Part shown: piece after piece, positions 43,763 to 53,121 of the stretch
How positions within the stretch are numbered: the first letter of the stretch is position 1
Layout of the letters: every line of letters starts with the position of its first letter
Source of the DNA: Roseibium sp. HPY-6
Lineage (GTDB): Bacteria; Pseudomonadota; Alphaproteobacteria; Rhizobiales; Stappiaceae
DNA: 64,000 bases
Assembly (NCBI RefSeq): GCF_040530035.1
Contig: NZ_JBEWCD010000005.1
Location: 62,001 to 126,000 of the forward strand
Direction of reading: 5' to 3'
Position numbers and translations under genes: made by a program
Notes under the pieces: generated by a model
Told to the model about the DNA's origin: nothing
The model's input: only the letters and a program-made list of their open reading frames with translations
The model's database searches: none

Positions 43763-44962
43763 TCACAACTTCGCCAGATAGGGCTCAAGCGCGGCAAGAC
43801 TGTCGAGATTGTGCGCGGGCGCGAACAGGTCGACATGGGGCAGGGCGGCCTGCATCCCGCCGGCTGTCGGTTCATACCCCTGCCAGCCGATCAGCGGATT
43901 GAGCCAGACGATGCGCTTGCAGCGCCGTCTCAGCTTCGCCATTTCCTCATCGAGAGCATCGGGTGCACCGGTGTCGTAGCCGTCAGAGAGGATCAGGACG
44001 CAGGTGCGTGAATGGATTACCCGTGCCGCGTGCCAGCGATTGAACTCGGCGAGGGCTTCGCCGATCTTGGTGCCGCCACCGACGCCCTGGGCCATCAGTC
44101 CCATGCGGTCAAGCGCCCGTGCCGCGTCGCGCTCCGACAGCGCGGATGAGACATGCACCAGGCGGGTATGAAACAGGAAGGCTTCGGCTTCGCGGAAATT
44201 GTCCAGCATGCCATGCACGAAGCGAGTGAACACGGCCGTGTAGTTGTTCATCGAACCGGACGCATCGAGCAGGATGACCAGCCGCAACTGCCTCTGGCGC
44301 GGACCTTTGCGGATCAGTTCGATCGGCGTGCCGCCATGGGCGATCGAGTGCCGTATTGTCTTTCGAAGATCGAGGCGGGGTCCCTTGCGCTTCTGCTTGT
44401 CCCGGCGCGTCAGGCGGACACGCATGGACCGTGCGAGACGTTCTGCCAGTTCATGCGCCTTCGCTGTTGCTTCCGGATCCTGCATCTTGCGAAAGTCGAC
44501 CTCGCCGAGATTGTCCGCAATGCTCGCCCCTTCCCGCCGTCCGGACGGGCTGTCGTCGGTGTCCTCGTCTTCTTCGCCCGGTTGCCGCTCGACGTCTCCG
44601 GCAATCGTATCCTGGCGCGCGCCTTGAGCGTCCATAAGTTCCCGGATCGTCTTCATGCTCTTTTTTGAGCTGGTGCCCGAGACCTTAACCCCGGACTTGA
44701 GCCCTTTCCCGGCCCAGTAGGCATCGAAAAGCTCGTCGAAAACCTTCCAGTCCGACAACCGTCCGCAAAAGAGGGACCGGAAAGCGCGCTTTAGGGTGTG
44801 GGACTTGCGCACCGCCGGTGTCTGAAGGAGCCGAAGGGCGTCCTGTGTTTCGGCAAGGCCAACCTTGAAGCCGCTGTCCCTGAGCGAGCGGACGAAGCCT
44901 GCAAGACGCAGCCGGAGGGCTGCACCGATGTCTTCGATTGTCATTGTCGGGGCGGCGGACAT
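43763..44962 (-). CDS. coxE: CoxE, VWA domain protein for CO dehydrogenase active-site assembly
   Basis: A 399-aa protein; ATG 44962 lies 4 bp after the coxD stop, with ATG 44944 as alternative. The N-terminal half is the CoxE-type helical region (VGLAETQDALRLL, FRSLFCGRLSDW). The VWA fold has MIDAS DASGSM at 233-238 and the C-terminal HNLDSLAALEPYLAKL is typical. CoxE works with the AAA+ protein CoxD to introduce copper and sulfur into the [CuSMoO2] cofactor of CoxL, as shown in Oligotropha. It is on the same strand in the same order here. Confidence 0.9.
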   Translation of the reverse strand: MSAAPTMTIEDIGAALRLRLAGFVRSLRDSGFKVGLAETQDALRLLQTPAVRKSHTLKRAFRSLFCGRLSDWKVFDELFDAYWAGKGLKSGVKVSGTSSKKSMKTIRELMDAQGARQDTIAGDVERQPGEEDEDTDDSPSGRREGASIADNLGEVDFRKMQDPEATAKAHELAERLARSMRVRLTRRDKQKRKGPRLDLRKTIRHSIAHGGTPIELIRKGPRQRQLRLVILLDASGSMNNYTAVFTRFVHGMLDNFREAEAFLFHTRLVHVSSALSERDAARALDRMGLMAQGVGGGTKIGEALAEFNRWHAARVIHSRTCVLILSDGYDTGAPDALDEEMAKLRRRCKRIVWLNPLIGWQGYEPTAGGMQAALPHVDLFAPAHNLDSLAALEPYLAKL

Positions 44963-44966
44963 TGCG

Positions 44967-45848
44967 TCACGCCACCTTGCCCAGCAGGCGGTCCGTGACT
45001 TCCTGCGTGACACGAGATTGGTCTTCGCGGGTCTTCAGGACACAGGCAAGTGTGTCGAAAACGAGTTCGCGACTTTCGTGGAGGTTCTTCGTCCCAAATC
45101 CGAGCAGGGCGGCAGCCCAGTCAATCGTCTCGGCAACGCCTGGGACTTTTGTCAGGTCTTCCTTGCGCAACTTGCCCATGAGTTCGGCGATCTGGAGCGC
45201 GAGCGCCGCATCGAGACCGTCGATGCGCGCAAGCAGGATGCGCGCTTCGCGGTCCGGGGTCGGGTAGTCGACATAATGATATAGACAGCGCCGGCGGAGA
45301 GCATCGGAGAGCTCGCGCGTGCCGTTCGACGTCAGCACGACGCGCGGGATGCTGGTTGCCTTCACGGTGCCGAGCTCCGGTATGGAAACCTGGTAGTCGG
45401 ACAGGATCTCCAGCAGAAACGCTTCGAATTCCTCGTCGGCCCGGTCGACCTCGTCGATCAGCAGAACCGGCGGCTTTTCCTGGCGGATGGCGGCAAGGAG
45501 TGGGCGTTCCAGCAGGTATCTTTCCGAAAAGACGGCCTCTTCCACCTGCTCCGCCGCCGCGCCAGTGCCTTCACGCGCCTTGATGGCGAGAAGCTGCCGC
45601 TGGTAGTTCCACTCGTAGATCGCGTCGGAACGATCAAGCCCTTCGTAGCATTGCAGACGGATGAGATCAGTGTCTTCCAGTTTGGCGAGTGCCTTGGCAA
45701 CCTCTGTCTTGCCGACGCCTGCTTCCCCTTCCAGAAGGAGCGGACGATCCAGCATCTCCGTCAGCAACAGCGCCGTTGCCAGCCCGTCATCAGCGACATA
45801 GCCGGTTTCCGAAAGCGCCTTCGCCAATTGTTCCCTGGTCTTGGTCAT
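44967..45848 (-). CDS. coxD: CoxD, MoxR-type AAA+ ATPase
   Basis: A 293-aa protein from ATG 45848 (MTKTREQLAKALSETGYVAD); a GTG at 45866 would add six residues that nearly repeat the start. It has Walker A LEGEAGVGKTEVAK near residue 43, Walker B VLLIDEVDRADEEFEAFLLE and the MoxR sensor RVVLTSNGTRELSDALRRRC. CoxD is a membrane-linked AAA+ chaperone that, with CoxE, partially unfolds apo-CoxL for metal-cluster completion in the best studied system. Unusually for a cox operon there are about 200 bp between the coxL stop and this start. Confidence 0.9.
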   Translation of the reverse strand: MTKTREQLAKALSETGYVADDGLATALLLTEMLDRPLLLEGEAGVGKTEVAKALAKLEDTDLIRLQCYEGLDRSDAIYEWNYQRQLLAIKAREGTGAAAEQVEEAVFSERYLLERPLLAAIRQEKPPVLLIDEVDRADEEFEAFLLEILSDYQVSIPELGTVKATSIPRVVLTSNGTRELSDALRRRCLYHYVDYPTPDREARILLARIDGLDAALALQIAELMGKLRKEDLTKVPGVAETIDWAAALLGFGTKNLHESRELVFDTLACVLKTREDQSRVTQEVTDRLLGKVA

Positions 45849-45884
45849 CCGTTTTGTCTTGGTCACCTGGTTGATTTGTCTCAG

Positions 45885-46053
45885 TGATTGTCAGACTTGA
45901 TCCGGCAATCCAGGCCGCTTATCGCGGTTTGTCTTGCGCTCGCGCGTCGGACACCACGGGCCCCGAGTCCATGGCGAGGCCGTGGACTGACGCAAGCAGG
46001 GCATCGCAGGACAGGCGTGGTGAGGGGGTGCCGTCCCGCGATAACCTGTTTGC
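45885..46053. repeat. Intra-operon spacer with REP-like hairpins between coxL and coxD
   Basis: Non-coding spacer. It contains AGTCCATGG-CGAGG-CCGTGGACT (45966-45988), a 9-bp stem with one T-G pair. Near 45890 the sequence TTGTCAGACTTGATCCGGCAA resembles other alphaproteobacterial interspersed repeats. It may separate the abundant structural CoxMSL message from the maturation genes by RNA processing, which is inference. Confidence 0.5.
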
Positions 46054-48474
46054 TCAGCCGTGTGCGCCGAGGTCCTTGGCAGCCTGCCAGACACGCCATG
46101 AATCATGGGGCATCTGGATGTGCGTGCTGCCGAGGAACTGAAATGCATCATTGACCGCGTTCGAGAATGCCGGCACGCCGCCGACATTCGGGCTTTCGCC
46201 AACGCCTTTCGCACCGATCGGATGATGCGGGCTCGGTGTCACCGTGTGGTCGGTCTCCCAGTGCGGGGTCTCGACGGCGGTCGGGATGAAGAAATCCATG
46301 AACGACGCGCCGAGCACGTTACCGGTCTCGTCGTAACGGATCTCCTGACCCATCGCGATGGCGAAGGCTTCCGTCAGGCCGCCATGGACCTGACCCTCGA
46401 TTATCATCGGATTGATGCGCGTGCCACAGTCGTCCAGCGCGTAGAAGCGCCGTGTCGTGGCAACGCCTGTATCAACGTCGATATCCATGACACAGAAGTA
46501 AGCGCCGAACGGGTAGGTCATGTTGGGCGGGTCGTAATAGCTGACCGCTTCCAGGCCCGGCTCCATATTCGGAGGCGGCGCATGATAGGCTGCCCAGGCG
46601 ATTTCCTTCATCGACTTGCGTGCTTCCGGATTACCTTTCACCTGGAACCCGTCGATGTCCCATTCAAGGTCATATTCGGAGACTTCCAGCATATGGGCGG
46701 CAATCATCTGGGCCTTGTTGCGGATCTTGCGGGCGGCAAGCGCAATGGCCGCACCGGCAACCGGCGTGGACCGCGAGCCGTAGGTACCAAGGCCATATGG
46801 CGCCGTATCGGTGTTGCCTTCCTCGACCATGATGTCCGCGGCCGGGATGCCGATTTCCGTTGCGATGATCTGGGCCCAGGTGGTTTCGTGGCCCTGACCT
46901 TGGGACTTCGTGCCCATGCGCGAGATCACTGACCCTGTCGGGTGGACGCGGATCTCCGCACTGTCGAACATCGCGACACCGAGGATGTCGCAGTTCTTCG
47001 ACGGGCCCGCACCGACGATTTCGGTGAAGAACGACACGCCGATGCCCATGATCTCGCGGGTCTCGCCACGCTTGAAGGCTTCCTGCTTGGCCTTCTGTTC
47101 GGCGCGCAGCTCTCGATAGCCGATGGTGTCCATCGCCTTCTGCATGGCGGTGTGATAGTCGCCGCTGTCATATTCCCAGCCAAGCGCCGATTGATACGGG
47201 AACTGGTCCGCCTTGACGAAGTTCTTCATGCGCAGGTCTGCCGGATCCATGTCCAGTTTCTGCGCCAGAATATCCATCGCCCGCTCGATGCAATAGGCGG
47301 CTTCCGTCACCCGGAACGAGCAGCGGTAGGCGACGCCACCCGGAGCCTTGTTGGTATAGACACCGTCCACCGACAGATGCGCCGCCGGGAAATCGTACGA
47401 CCCGGTGACGATGTTGAAGAAGCCTGCCGGCCATTTGGACGGGTCGGCACAGGCATCGAAGCCGCCGTGATCGGCGAGGACGTGCACTTTCAGGCCGGTC
47501 ACGGTGCCATCGCTCTTGGCGGCGATTTCCGTGGTCATGTGGTAGTCGCGGGCAAAGGACGTGGTGGAGAGGTTCTCCATGCGGTCTTCGACCCACTTTA
47601 CCGGGACGCCCGTGACGATCGAGGCCACGATCGAGCAGATATAGCCCGGATAGGCGCCCACCTTGTTGCCGAATCCGCCGCCGATATCGGGCGCGATCAC
47701 GTGGATCTTGTGCTCCGGGATCGTTGACAGAAGCGAGGCGACCGTGCGGATGACGTGCGGGGCCTGGAACGTGCCCCAGACGGTCAGTTCGCCCTTCACT
47801 TTGTCCATCGACGCGACGCACTGGCACGTTTCCAGCGGCGACGGGTGCGTGCGGTGATAGGAAATCATCTCGTTGATGGTCACGTCCGCCTCGGCAAATG
47901 CCTTCGCGGTTTCGTCCTTGTCGCCGACTTCCCAGTTGAAGATATGGTTGTGGTGCTTGCGCGGACCGTGTGCGCCTTCCGTCTTGCCTTCAAGGTCCGG
48001 ACGCAGAACCGGGGCATCCGGTTCCATGGACTTGAACGGGTCGACGAGAACCGGCAGCTCTTCGTATTCAACTTCCACCAGCTGAATGGCGTCATCCGCG
48101 ATGTATCGGTCTTCGGCAACGACGAAGGCGACTTCCTGGTTCTGGTAGAGAACCTTGCCGTCGGCCAGAACCATCTGGACGTCGCCGGCCAGGGTTGGCA
48201 TCCAGGCGAGATTGACGCCTTTGAGGTCCTCGGCGGTCAGAACCGCGATCACCCCCGGAATTTTCAGGGCTTCGGTGGCATCGATCTTGGTGATCTTGGC
48301 ATGCGGATAGGGTGAGCGGACGAAATCACCGAACACCATGCCCGGCAGTTTCAAGTCGTCCACATACTGTCCCTTGCCCTGCGTGAAGCGCACATCTTCC
48401 ACGCGCTTGCGCTTGCAGCCCATGCCTTCCAGGGCGGCTTCGCGCTGTTCCCGTGTCGGGGTCATGTCATTCAT
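46054..48474 (-). CDS. coxL: Aerobic CO dehydrogenase large subunit, form I
   Basis: An 806-aa molybdopterin-binding subunit. The active-site loop reads AYRCSFR with C385, the exact AYxCSFR signature of form I (true CO-oxidising) CoxL and not the AYRGAGR of form II. The catalytic glutamate E760 is in [11 protein letters not shown]. Other Mo-pterin blocks are [24 protein letters not shown] and [13 protein letters not shown]. Length matches the Oligotropha enzyme. It forms the heterohexamer with CoxM and CoxS on the cytoplasmic side of the membrane, oxidising CO to CO2 with electrons going to quinone. ATG 48474 overlaps the coxS stop. Confidence 0.96.
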   Translation of the reverse strand: MNDMTPTREQREAALEGMGCKRKRVEDVRFTQGKGQYVDDLKLPGMVFGDFVRSPYPHAKITKIDATEALKIPGVIAVLTAEDLKGVNLAWMPTLAGDVQMVLADGKVLYQNQEVAFVVAEDRYIADDAIQLVEVEYEELPVLVDPFKSMEPDAPVLRPDLEGKTEGAHGPRKHHNHIFNWEVGDKDETAKAFAEADVTINEMISYHRTHPSPLETCQCVASMDKVKGELTVWGTFQAPHVIRTVASLLSTIPEHKIHVIAPDIGGGFGNKVGAYPGYICSIVASIVTGVPVKWVEDRMENLSTTSFARDYHMTTEIAAKSDGTVTGLKVHVLADHGGFDACADPSKWPAGFFNIVTGSYDFPAAHLSVDGVYTNKAPGGVAYRCSFRVTEAAYCIERAMDILAQKLDMDPADLRMKNFVKADQFPYQSALGWEYDSGDYHTAMQKAMDTIGYRELRAEQKAKQEAFKRGETREIMGIGVSFFTEIVGAGPSKNCDILGVAMFDSAEIRVHPTGSVISRMGTKSQGQGHETTWAQIIATEIGIPAADIMVEEGNTDTAPYGLGTYGSRSTPVAGAAIALAARKIRNKAQMIAAHMLEVSEYDLEWDIDGFQVKGNPEARKSMKEIAWAAYHAPPPNMEPGLEAVSYYDPPNMTYPFGAYFCVMDIDVDTGVATTRRFYALDDCGTRINPMIIEGQVHGGLTEAFAIAMGQEIRYDETGNVLGASFMDFFIPTAVETPHWETDHTVTPSPHHPIGAKGVGESPNVGGVPAFSNAVNDAFQFLGSTHIQMPHDSWRVWQAAKDLGAHG

Positions 48475-48980
48475 TCTGCAGCCTCCTGGGTTTCAGGCTG
48501 GTTGAGCTGGTCGGCGGCATACTGGATGGCCTTGACAATGTTCTGGTAGCCCGTGCAACGGCAGAGGTTCCCGGCAATTCCCATGCGGATTTCTTCTTCC
48601 GTGGGGTTCGGGTTTTCCTTCAAAAGCGTATGTGCGCGGGTGATCATTCCAGGTGTGCAATAACCGCACTGGAGACCGTGCATCTGGCGAAAGCCTTCCT
48701 GCAGGGCTGACAGTGTGCCGTCGGGGTTGGCCATCCCTTCGATTGTTGTCAGCTCCGCTCCGTTTGCCTGGGCGGCGAAAAGCGTACAGGACTTCACCGA
48801 CATTCCGTTCATCTCGACGGTGCAGGCACCGCAATGCGAAGTCTCGCAGCCGATATGCGGGCCGGTCAGGTCCAGCTCCTCGCGCAGGAAGTGGATCAGC
48901 AGAGTGCGCGGTTCCACGAACCGCTGCACCTTCTTGCCGTTGACGGTCACGGTGACCGGGATCTGTTCGATATCACTCAT
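48471..48980 (-). CDS. coxS: CO dehydrogenase small [2Fe-2S] subunit
   Basis: A 169-aa protein from ATG 48980 ([17 protein letters not shown]) with GAGGAAAA upstream; a longer open frame overlaps coxM and is not needed. The N-terminal plant-type ferredoxin cluster uses cysteines of [14 protein letters not shown] plus SC further on. The C-terminal helical cluster domain uses QCGYCTPGM and GNLCRCTGY. It passes electrons from the Mo-Cu site in CoxL to FAD in CoxM. The gap to coxM is 22 bp, and the stop overlaps coxL by 4 bp. Confidence 0.95.
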   Translation of the reverse strand: MSDIEQIPVTVTVNGKKVQRFVEPRTLLIHFLREELDLTGPHIGCETSHCGACTVEMNGMSVKSCTLFAAQANGAELTTIEGMANPDGTLSALQEGFRQMHGLQCGYCTPGMITRAHTLLKENPNPTEEEIRMGIAGNLCRCTGYQNIVKAIQYAADQLNQPETQEAAE

Positions 48981-49002
48981 GGTATTTTCCTCGGTCTGGG
49001 TC

Positions 49003-49869
49003 TCAGGCGCTGGCACGCTCGGAGGCACGGGCGAGCGCGCGCTGCATCATGATGCCGGCCATCTTTGTGCGGTACTCAGCCGGGCCGCGTCCGTCGGACG
49101 CCGGATCGGTGATCGCTTCCGCTGCCGCTACCGCGTTTTTCACGGTGGCCTCGTCAAGCGTCGAGCCGGTCAGGATCGTACTTGCATCTGCTGCGTAAAG
49201 CGGCGTGTCCGCGACGTTGGTCAGCGCAACCGAACAACTCGCAACGGTGCCGCCGTTCATCGTCAGGATGATGGCCGCTGCAGCCGTGGCATAGTCACCG
49301 ACCTTGCGTTTCAGCTTTTCATAGGCGTAGCCGTGCCCCGCCGGGGGAACCGGGATCTTGACGGCGGTGAGGATTTCTTCAGGCGCCAGCGCGGTGAAAT
49401 AGGCAGCCTCGTAGAAATCACGCGCCGCGACGTCTCTTTCGCCATCGGGTCCGGTCAGGACGTAGGTGGCATTGAGGCACTGCATCAGGCCCGGCATGTC
49501 GTTGCCCGGATCGCCGTTGGCAACATTGCCGCCGAGCGTTCCCATATAGCGGATTTGCGGATCGGCGATCAGCAGTGACGTTTCCCTGATGATCGGCAAC
49601 TTATCGGCCAGCAAGTCCGATCCGATCAGCTCGTGCTGGGTCGTCATGCATCCGATGGTTATCGTTCCGCCGTCTTCGCTAATGCCTTTCAGATCGGCGA
49701 TGCCGGCAAGATCAACCAGATGCTCCGGGGCTGCCATACGCAGCTTCATCATGGGGATCAGGCTGTGGCCGCCGGACAAGGGCCGGGCTTCGTCGCCATG
49801 GCTCGCCAGAATGGCAACGGCTTCGGCCACCGATGATGGCCTGTGATAGGTGAATTCACCGGGGATCAC
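49003..49869 (-). CDS. coxM: CO dehydrogenase medium FAD-binding subunit
   Basis: A 288-aa protein with a GTG start at 49869 ([20 protein letters not shown]) and the strong site GGGAGGAGAG upstream. FAD-binding motifs of the xanthine dehydrogenase family are present: [20 protein letters not shown] and [19 protein letters not shown], with the C-terminal CO-dehydrogenase flavoprotein domain. It accepts electrons from CoxS and delivers them to the quinone pool. It is first of the structural trio, 443 bp downstream of coxC. Confidence 0.94.
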   Translation of the reverse strand: MIPGEFTYHRPSSVAEAVAILASHGDEARPLSGGHSLIPMMKLRMAAPEHLVDLAGIADLKGISEDGGTITIGCMTTQHELIGSDLLADKLPIIRETSLLIADPQIRYMGTLGGNVANGDPGNDMPGLMQCLNATYVLTGPDGERDVAARDFYEAAYFTALAPEEILTAVKIPVPPAGHGYAYEKLKRKVGDYATAAAAIILTMNGGTVASCSVALTNVADTPLYAADASTILTGSTLDEATVKNAVAAAEAITDPASDGRGPAEYRTKMAGIMMQRALARASERASA

Positions 49870-50312
49870 GTTTTCTCTCCTCCCGTTCGCGGTTCCGGAT
49901 GTCTCGGGAACCGGGCGCCGTTCGCTGCCTGTCGCGTCCAGTATCAGTCAAACGGCAAAACCACAGACCGCCACGCGCAGGTGGCAGAATGTCACATGGC
50001 TCAAGGGTGATAAGGGGTGCACCGCACACTCAAGACACCTTTCACCGAAGACCGTGCGCAATACATCGAAAGCGGATGACCCGGGCACCAATTGCGTCAG
50101 AAAGGCTGACGTATTTCATGAACTGCAGCTGAACTAAAACCAGGCGATTGGCGGAAAGTCTTTGCAAAATTGACGCTAAACAAAAGCATACGCTGCAAGA
50201 TCTCTATCGGCATCAAAAGAAACGTATTTCGTGCAAATTGCACGAATGGCGACAGAAAATCGATATTTTTGCAGCGCACACATCAGGAGCAGCAGGTTTG
50301 ACCCTGCGTAGA
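49870..50312 (-). promoter_or_regulatory. Probable cox structural-operon promoter region with perfect palindrome
   Basis: This 443-bp non-coding region lies between the coxC stop and the coxM start. It contains the perfect 19-bp palindrome TTCGTGCAAATTGCACGAA (50228-50246; 9-bp arms around a central A). AT-rich stretches flank it. The size of the gap and the dyad suggest an independent regulated promoter for coxMSLDEFG. No gene is supported. Confidence 0.55.
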
Positions 50313-51557
50313 TTACTGGGCGGGGGCCGCCTGATCCTGCTGATCGGAATTGTCAGAAAGGGTCGTCAGTTTCTCCCGGATGCGGCTCCATCTGGAGCGG
50401 CTGACCGGAACCGTTTGGGCATCGTTGCCTTCCAGTATCAACACGCCACCGTCACCGGAGCGCTTGAAACTGGTGACACGGGAAAGGTTCACGATGTGGC
50501 TGCGATGCACGCGCTTGAAGACCTTGGAATCGAGTTGCTGTTCGGCTTCGCTGATGGACAGCGGACAGAAATGTTCCCGCTCGCCATCATAAAGCTTTGT
50601 GTAGTGCGCATCCGCATGAATGGCGGAAATCTCCGAGACACTGATTTGCGTTTTTTGCCCGTCGCGCTCGATCGGCAGTGTGCGCCGGGATGCGGGGGCC
50701 GACACTCTGGGTTTGGATGCGGCCGCCTGCAAACCGGCAGCAGGCCGGGGGGAGGGCTCTTCTAACGCGTTGTCGGTGTCCTCAGTCTCGGCAACCGGCA
50801 CTGGATCCGCGATCGGTTGGTCCTCGACCGGGTTTGCCGATACGGGTGGGGCCGCTTCACTTGGCACGAGTGCAAGCAGGAAAAGGCCCGACACCAGAAA
50901 AGCGACGCAGGAAACGAAGATGGCCAGGGTGCCCGGGCCGAGTGAGGGCGCGGACAAGGTGTCGGCGCTTTGGGTCAGCTCGTAAGTCATGCCGGTCATG
51001 GCCGTGTAGTGCATGGCGGCGATGGCAAGCGCCATTACTGACGCCGACACCAGGAGCGGTGGCCGCTTGCCCAGTCCGAACAAGAGCCAGAGCGATAGTC
51101 CGGCCGCGTTGAAGGCGATCAGGAAACTTGCCAGAACATAGGTCGGGTTGTGAGCCATCTGCAGAGATGTGTGCAGGGAATACATGCCGAGGTAATGCAT
51201 GGTGCAAATTCCCGCACCCATGACAAAAGCTGACAGACCGAGCCGGATTGAGGTCAGACGGCGATTGCTGGCGGTGAAGACGGCGACGCCGACAAACAGA
51301 ACGCAGACGAGGAAAGATAACAGTGTCGGCAAGACAAGAAAGTCCACTCCGAGTGGAAACTTTACTGCAAGCATCCCCACGAAGTGCATCGACCAGATCG
51401 CAAGAGCGAGCGTCGAAGCTGCTCCCACCAAAAGCAGACGGCGTCTCGGGTCAACCGCGTTTCTGACCTGAACCGCCAAGCTTAAGCCAACAAAGCTTCC
51501 CTGAAAGGCCATTACCAGGGAAAGCGCAACGAGCCAGGGCTCGTGCGTCACTGTCAT
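50313..51557 (-). CDS. coxC: CoxC-like MHYT-LytTR membrane regulator
   Basis: A 414-aa protein with GGAGGAGAG before its ATG. Residues 1-235 form about seven membrane helices with the MHYT pattern (SMHFVGMLA, TMHYLGMYS, AMHYTAMTG), whose Met, His and Tyr are proposed to bind copper and sense gases such as CO or O2. A Pro/Ala-rich linker follows. Residues about 305-400 are a LytTR DNA-binding domain (SEISAIHADAHYTKLYDGE, KVFKRVHRSHIVNLSRVTSF). MHYT plus LytTR is the layout of CoxC and CoxH in Oligotropha. Its location just upstream of coxMSL supports coxC and a role in CO-dependent transcription. Confidence 0.88.
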   Translation of the reverse strand: MTVTHEPWLVALSLVMAFQGSFVGLSLAVQVRNAVDPRRRLLLVGAASTLALAIWSMHFVGMLAVKFPLGVDFLVLPTLLSFLVCVLFVGVAVFTASNRRLTSIRLGLSAFVMGAGICTMHYLGMYSLHTSLQMAHNPTYVLASFLIAFNAAGLSLWLLFGLGKRPPLLVSASVMALAIAAMHYTAMTGMTYELTQSADTLSAPSLGPGTLAIFVSCVAFLVSGLFLLALVPSEAAPPVSANPVEDQPIADPVPVAETEDTDNALEEPSPRPAAGLQAAASKPRVSAPASRRTLPIERDGQKTQISVSEISAIHADAHYTKLYDGEREHFCPLSISEAEQQLDSKVFKRVHRSHIVNLSRVTSFKRSGDGGVLILEGNDAQTVPVSRSRWSRIREKLTTLSDNSDQQDQAAPAQ

Positions 51558-51698
51558 GCCGAGGCTCTCCTCCCTCGTTGTCCGTTTCCGCCTCTAGATC
51601 CGGTACTTCCGCGCATATGATAGGGTAAAGGGAGAGGGGCAGCAATCATGACCTTCGTAACATGCGTGCCCCGCGCGTGACGGCTTACCGCGCTGCTT

Positions 51699-53105
51699 TT
51701 ACTGCAAAAACCAGTCCCGCGCATTGTCATGGCAAATCCGCCGGATCAGGCCATCGGCAAGGGTGGCGTTGTTCGGAATGCTGCCATCTTCGATCCATCG
51801 ACCGACGATCCGGCACACCAGCCGCCGATAGTATTCATGGCGAGGGAATGACAGGAAAGACCGCGAATCGGTCAGCATCCCGATGAATCGTGACAAAAGC
51901 CCCATCTGTGCGACCTGCGTCAGGTGGCGCTCCATGCCTTCCAGCTGATCGTTGAACCACCAGGCGGGGCCGGACTGGATTTTCCCCGGTTCCGAGCCAT
52001 CCTGGAAGTTGCCTGCTATCGTCACTATTACTTCGTTCAATGCCGGATTGAGACAATAAAGGATTGTTCGTGGTAGCCCGCCGCGCCTGTCGATCTGATC
52101 AAGCAGACTGTTGAGCGAGCTGGCAACCGGACTGTCGGAGATCGCATCGCCGCCCGTATCGGGACCAATACCCTCCAGAAGCCTGCTGCTGTTGTTCCGG
52201 GACGCACCGATGTGAAACTGCATCACAATGTTGCGTTGTCTGTAGGCCTGTCCCAGTTCTATCAGGACAGCTGCCTTGAAATCGGCCTCATCCCTCGCGG
52301 AGACGGGTTCGCTCGCCAGGCCGCTTGCGAGAATGGTGTTCAGATCGCTTGCTGAGCGTTTTGAAAACGGCGGCAGCTCACTCAGGCCGTGATCGCTGGC
52401 CTTGCAGCCAAGCGTGACAAAATGATCCAGCCGTTTGATCAGCGCACCGATCAGGTCCTCAAAACGTTCAATGCGCATCTCCGCGGCGGTAGCGAGCTTT
52501 CGGCAATAGTCCGCGAATCCCTCGTTTGAAGGTGTCAGCGTTTTGTCGGGCCTGAAACTCGGGGCAATTTTGAAACCCAGATCCGGATCCTTCTGCGCCG
52601 CTGCGTGGAAATCCAGATCGTCACACGGATCATCCGTGGTACCGACATAGCCGACGTTCATCTGATGCAGCAGAGCGCGTGCGTTGTGGGTCGGCTCCGC
52701 CAGTTTTGCGTTGGCAATCTCCCAGACTTCGTCTGCCGTTTCGGGCCCAAATACGCCGTCCCAGCCGAAGTAACGCTTAAGCTCCAGATGTGCCCAGTGA
52801 TAGAGCGGGTTGCCGAGGCAATGCGGCACGGTTGCCGCGAAGGCATCGAACTTCTGACGAAAATCGGCATTGCCAGTGACAAGCTCTTCCGGCACACCGT
52901 TCCAGCGCATGGCGCGCCATTTGTAGTGATCGCCTTCCAGCCAGATTTCGCCTATGGAGTTCCAGGACCTGTCCTCAGCAATGGCGGCCGGATCGAGATG
53001 GTTGTGAAAATCCACCAGCGGCAACGGCGCGGCGACCTCGTGATAGAGACGCAGGCTTGACGGTGTGTCGAGCAGGAAGTCTGGTCCAAGAAAGGGTGCG
53101 GTCAT
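51699..53105 (-). CDS. uxaC: Uronate isomerase (glucuronate/galacturonate isomerase)
   Basis: A 468-aa amidohydrolase-superfamily protein of usual length. It has LVDFHNHLDP (metal ligands H34 and H36), SWNSIGEIWLEGDHYKWRAM, and YVGTTDDPCDDLDFH, characteristic of UxaC; the C-terminal SFLSFPRHEYYRRLVCRIVG is standard. It converts D-glucuronate to D-fructuronate (or D-galacturonate to D-tagaturonate) in the cytosol. With fructuronate reductase 16 bp upstream and mannonate dehydratase in the divergent arm, the glucuronate branch is complete to 2-keto-3-deoxygluconate. It is the last gene of the minus-strand uronate operon. Confidence 0.94.
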   Translation of the reverse strand: MTAPFLGPDFLLDTPSSLRLYHEVAAPLPLVDFHNHLDPAAIAEDRSWNSIGEIWLEGDHYKWRAMRWNGVPEELVTGNADFRQKFDAFAATVPHCLGNPLYHWAHLELKRYFGWDGVFGPETADEVWEIANAKLAEPTHNARALLHQMNVGYVGTTDDPCDDLDFHAAAQKDPDLGFKIAPSFRPDKTLTPSNEGFADYCRKLATAAEMRIERFEDLIGALIKRLDHFVTLGCKASDHGLSELPPFSKRSASDLNTILASGLASEPVSARDEADFKAAVLIELGQAYRQRNIVMQFHIGASRNNSSRLLEGIGPDTGGDAISDSPVASSLNSLLDQIDRRGGLPRTILYCLNPALNEVIVTIAGNFQDGSEPGKIQSGPAWWFNDQLEGMERHLTQVAQMGLLSRFIGMLTDSRSFLSFPRHEYYRRLVCRIVGRWIEDGSIPNNATLADGLIRRICHDNARDWFLQ

Positions 53106-53121
53106 GATCTGCGTCCGGGTG

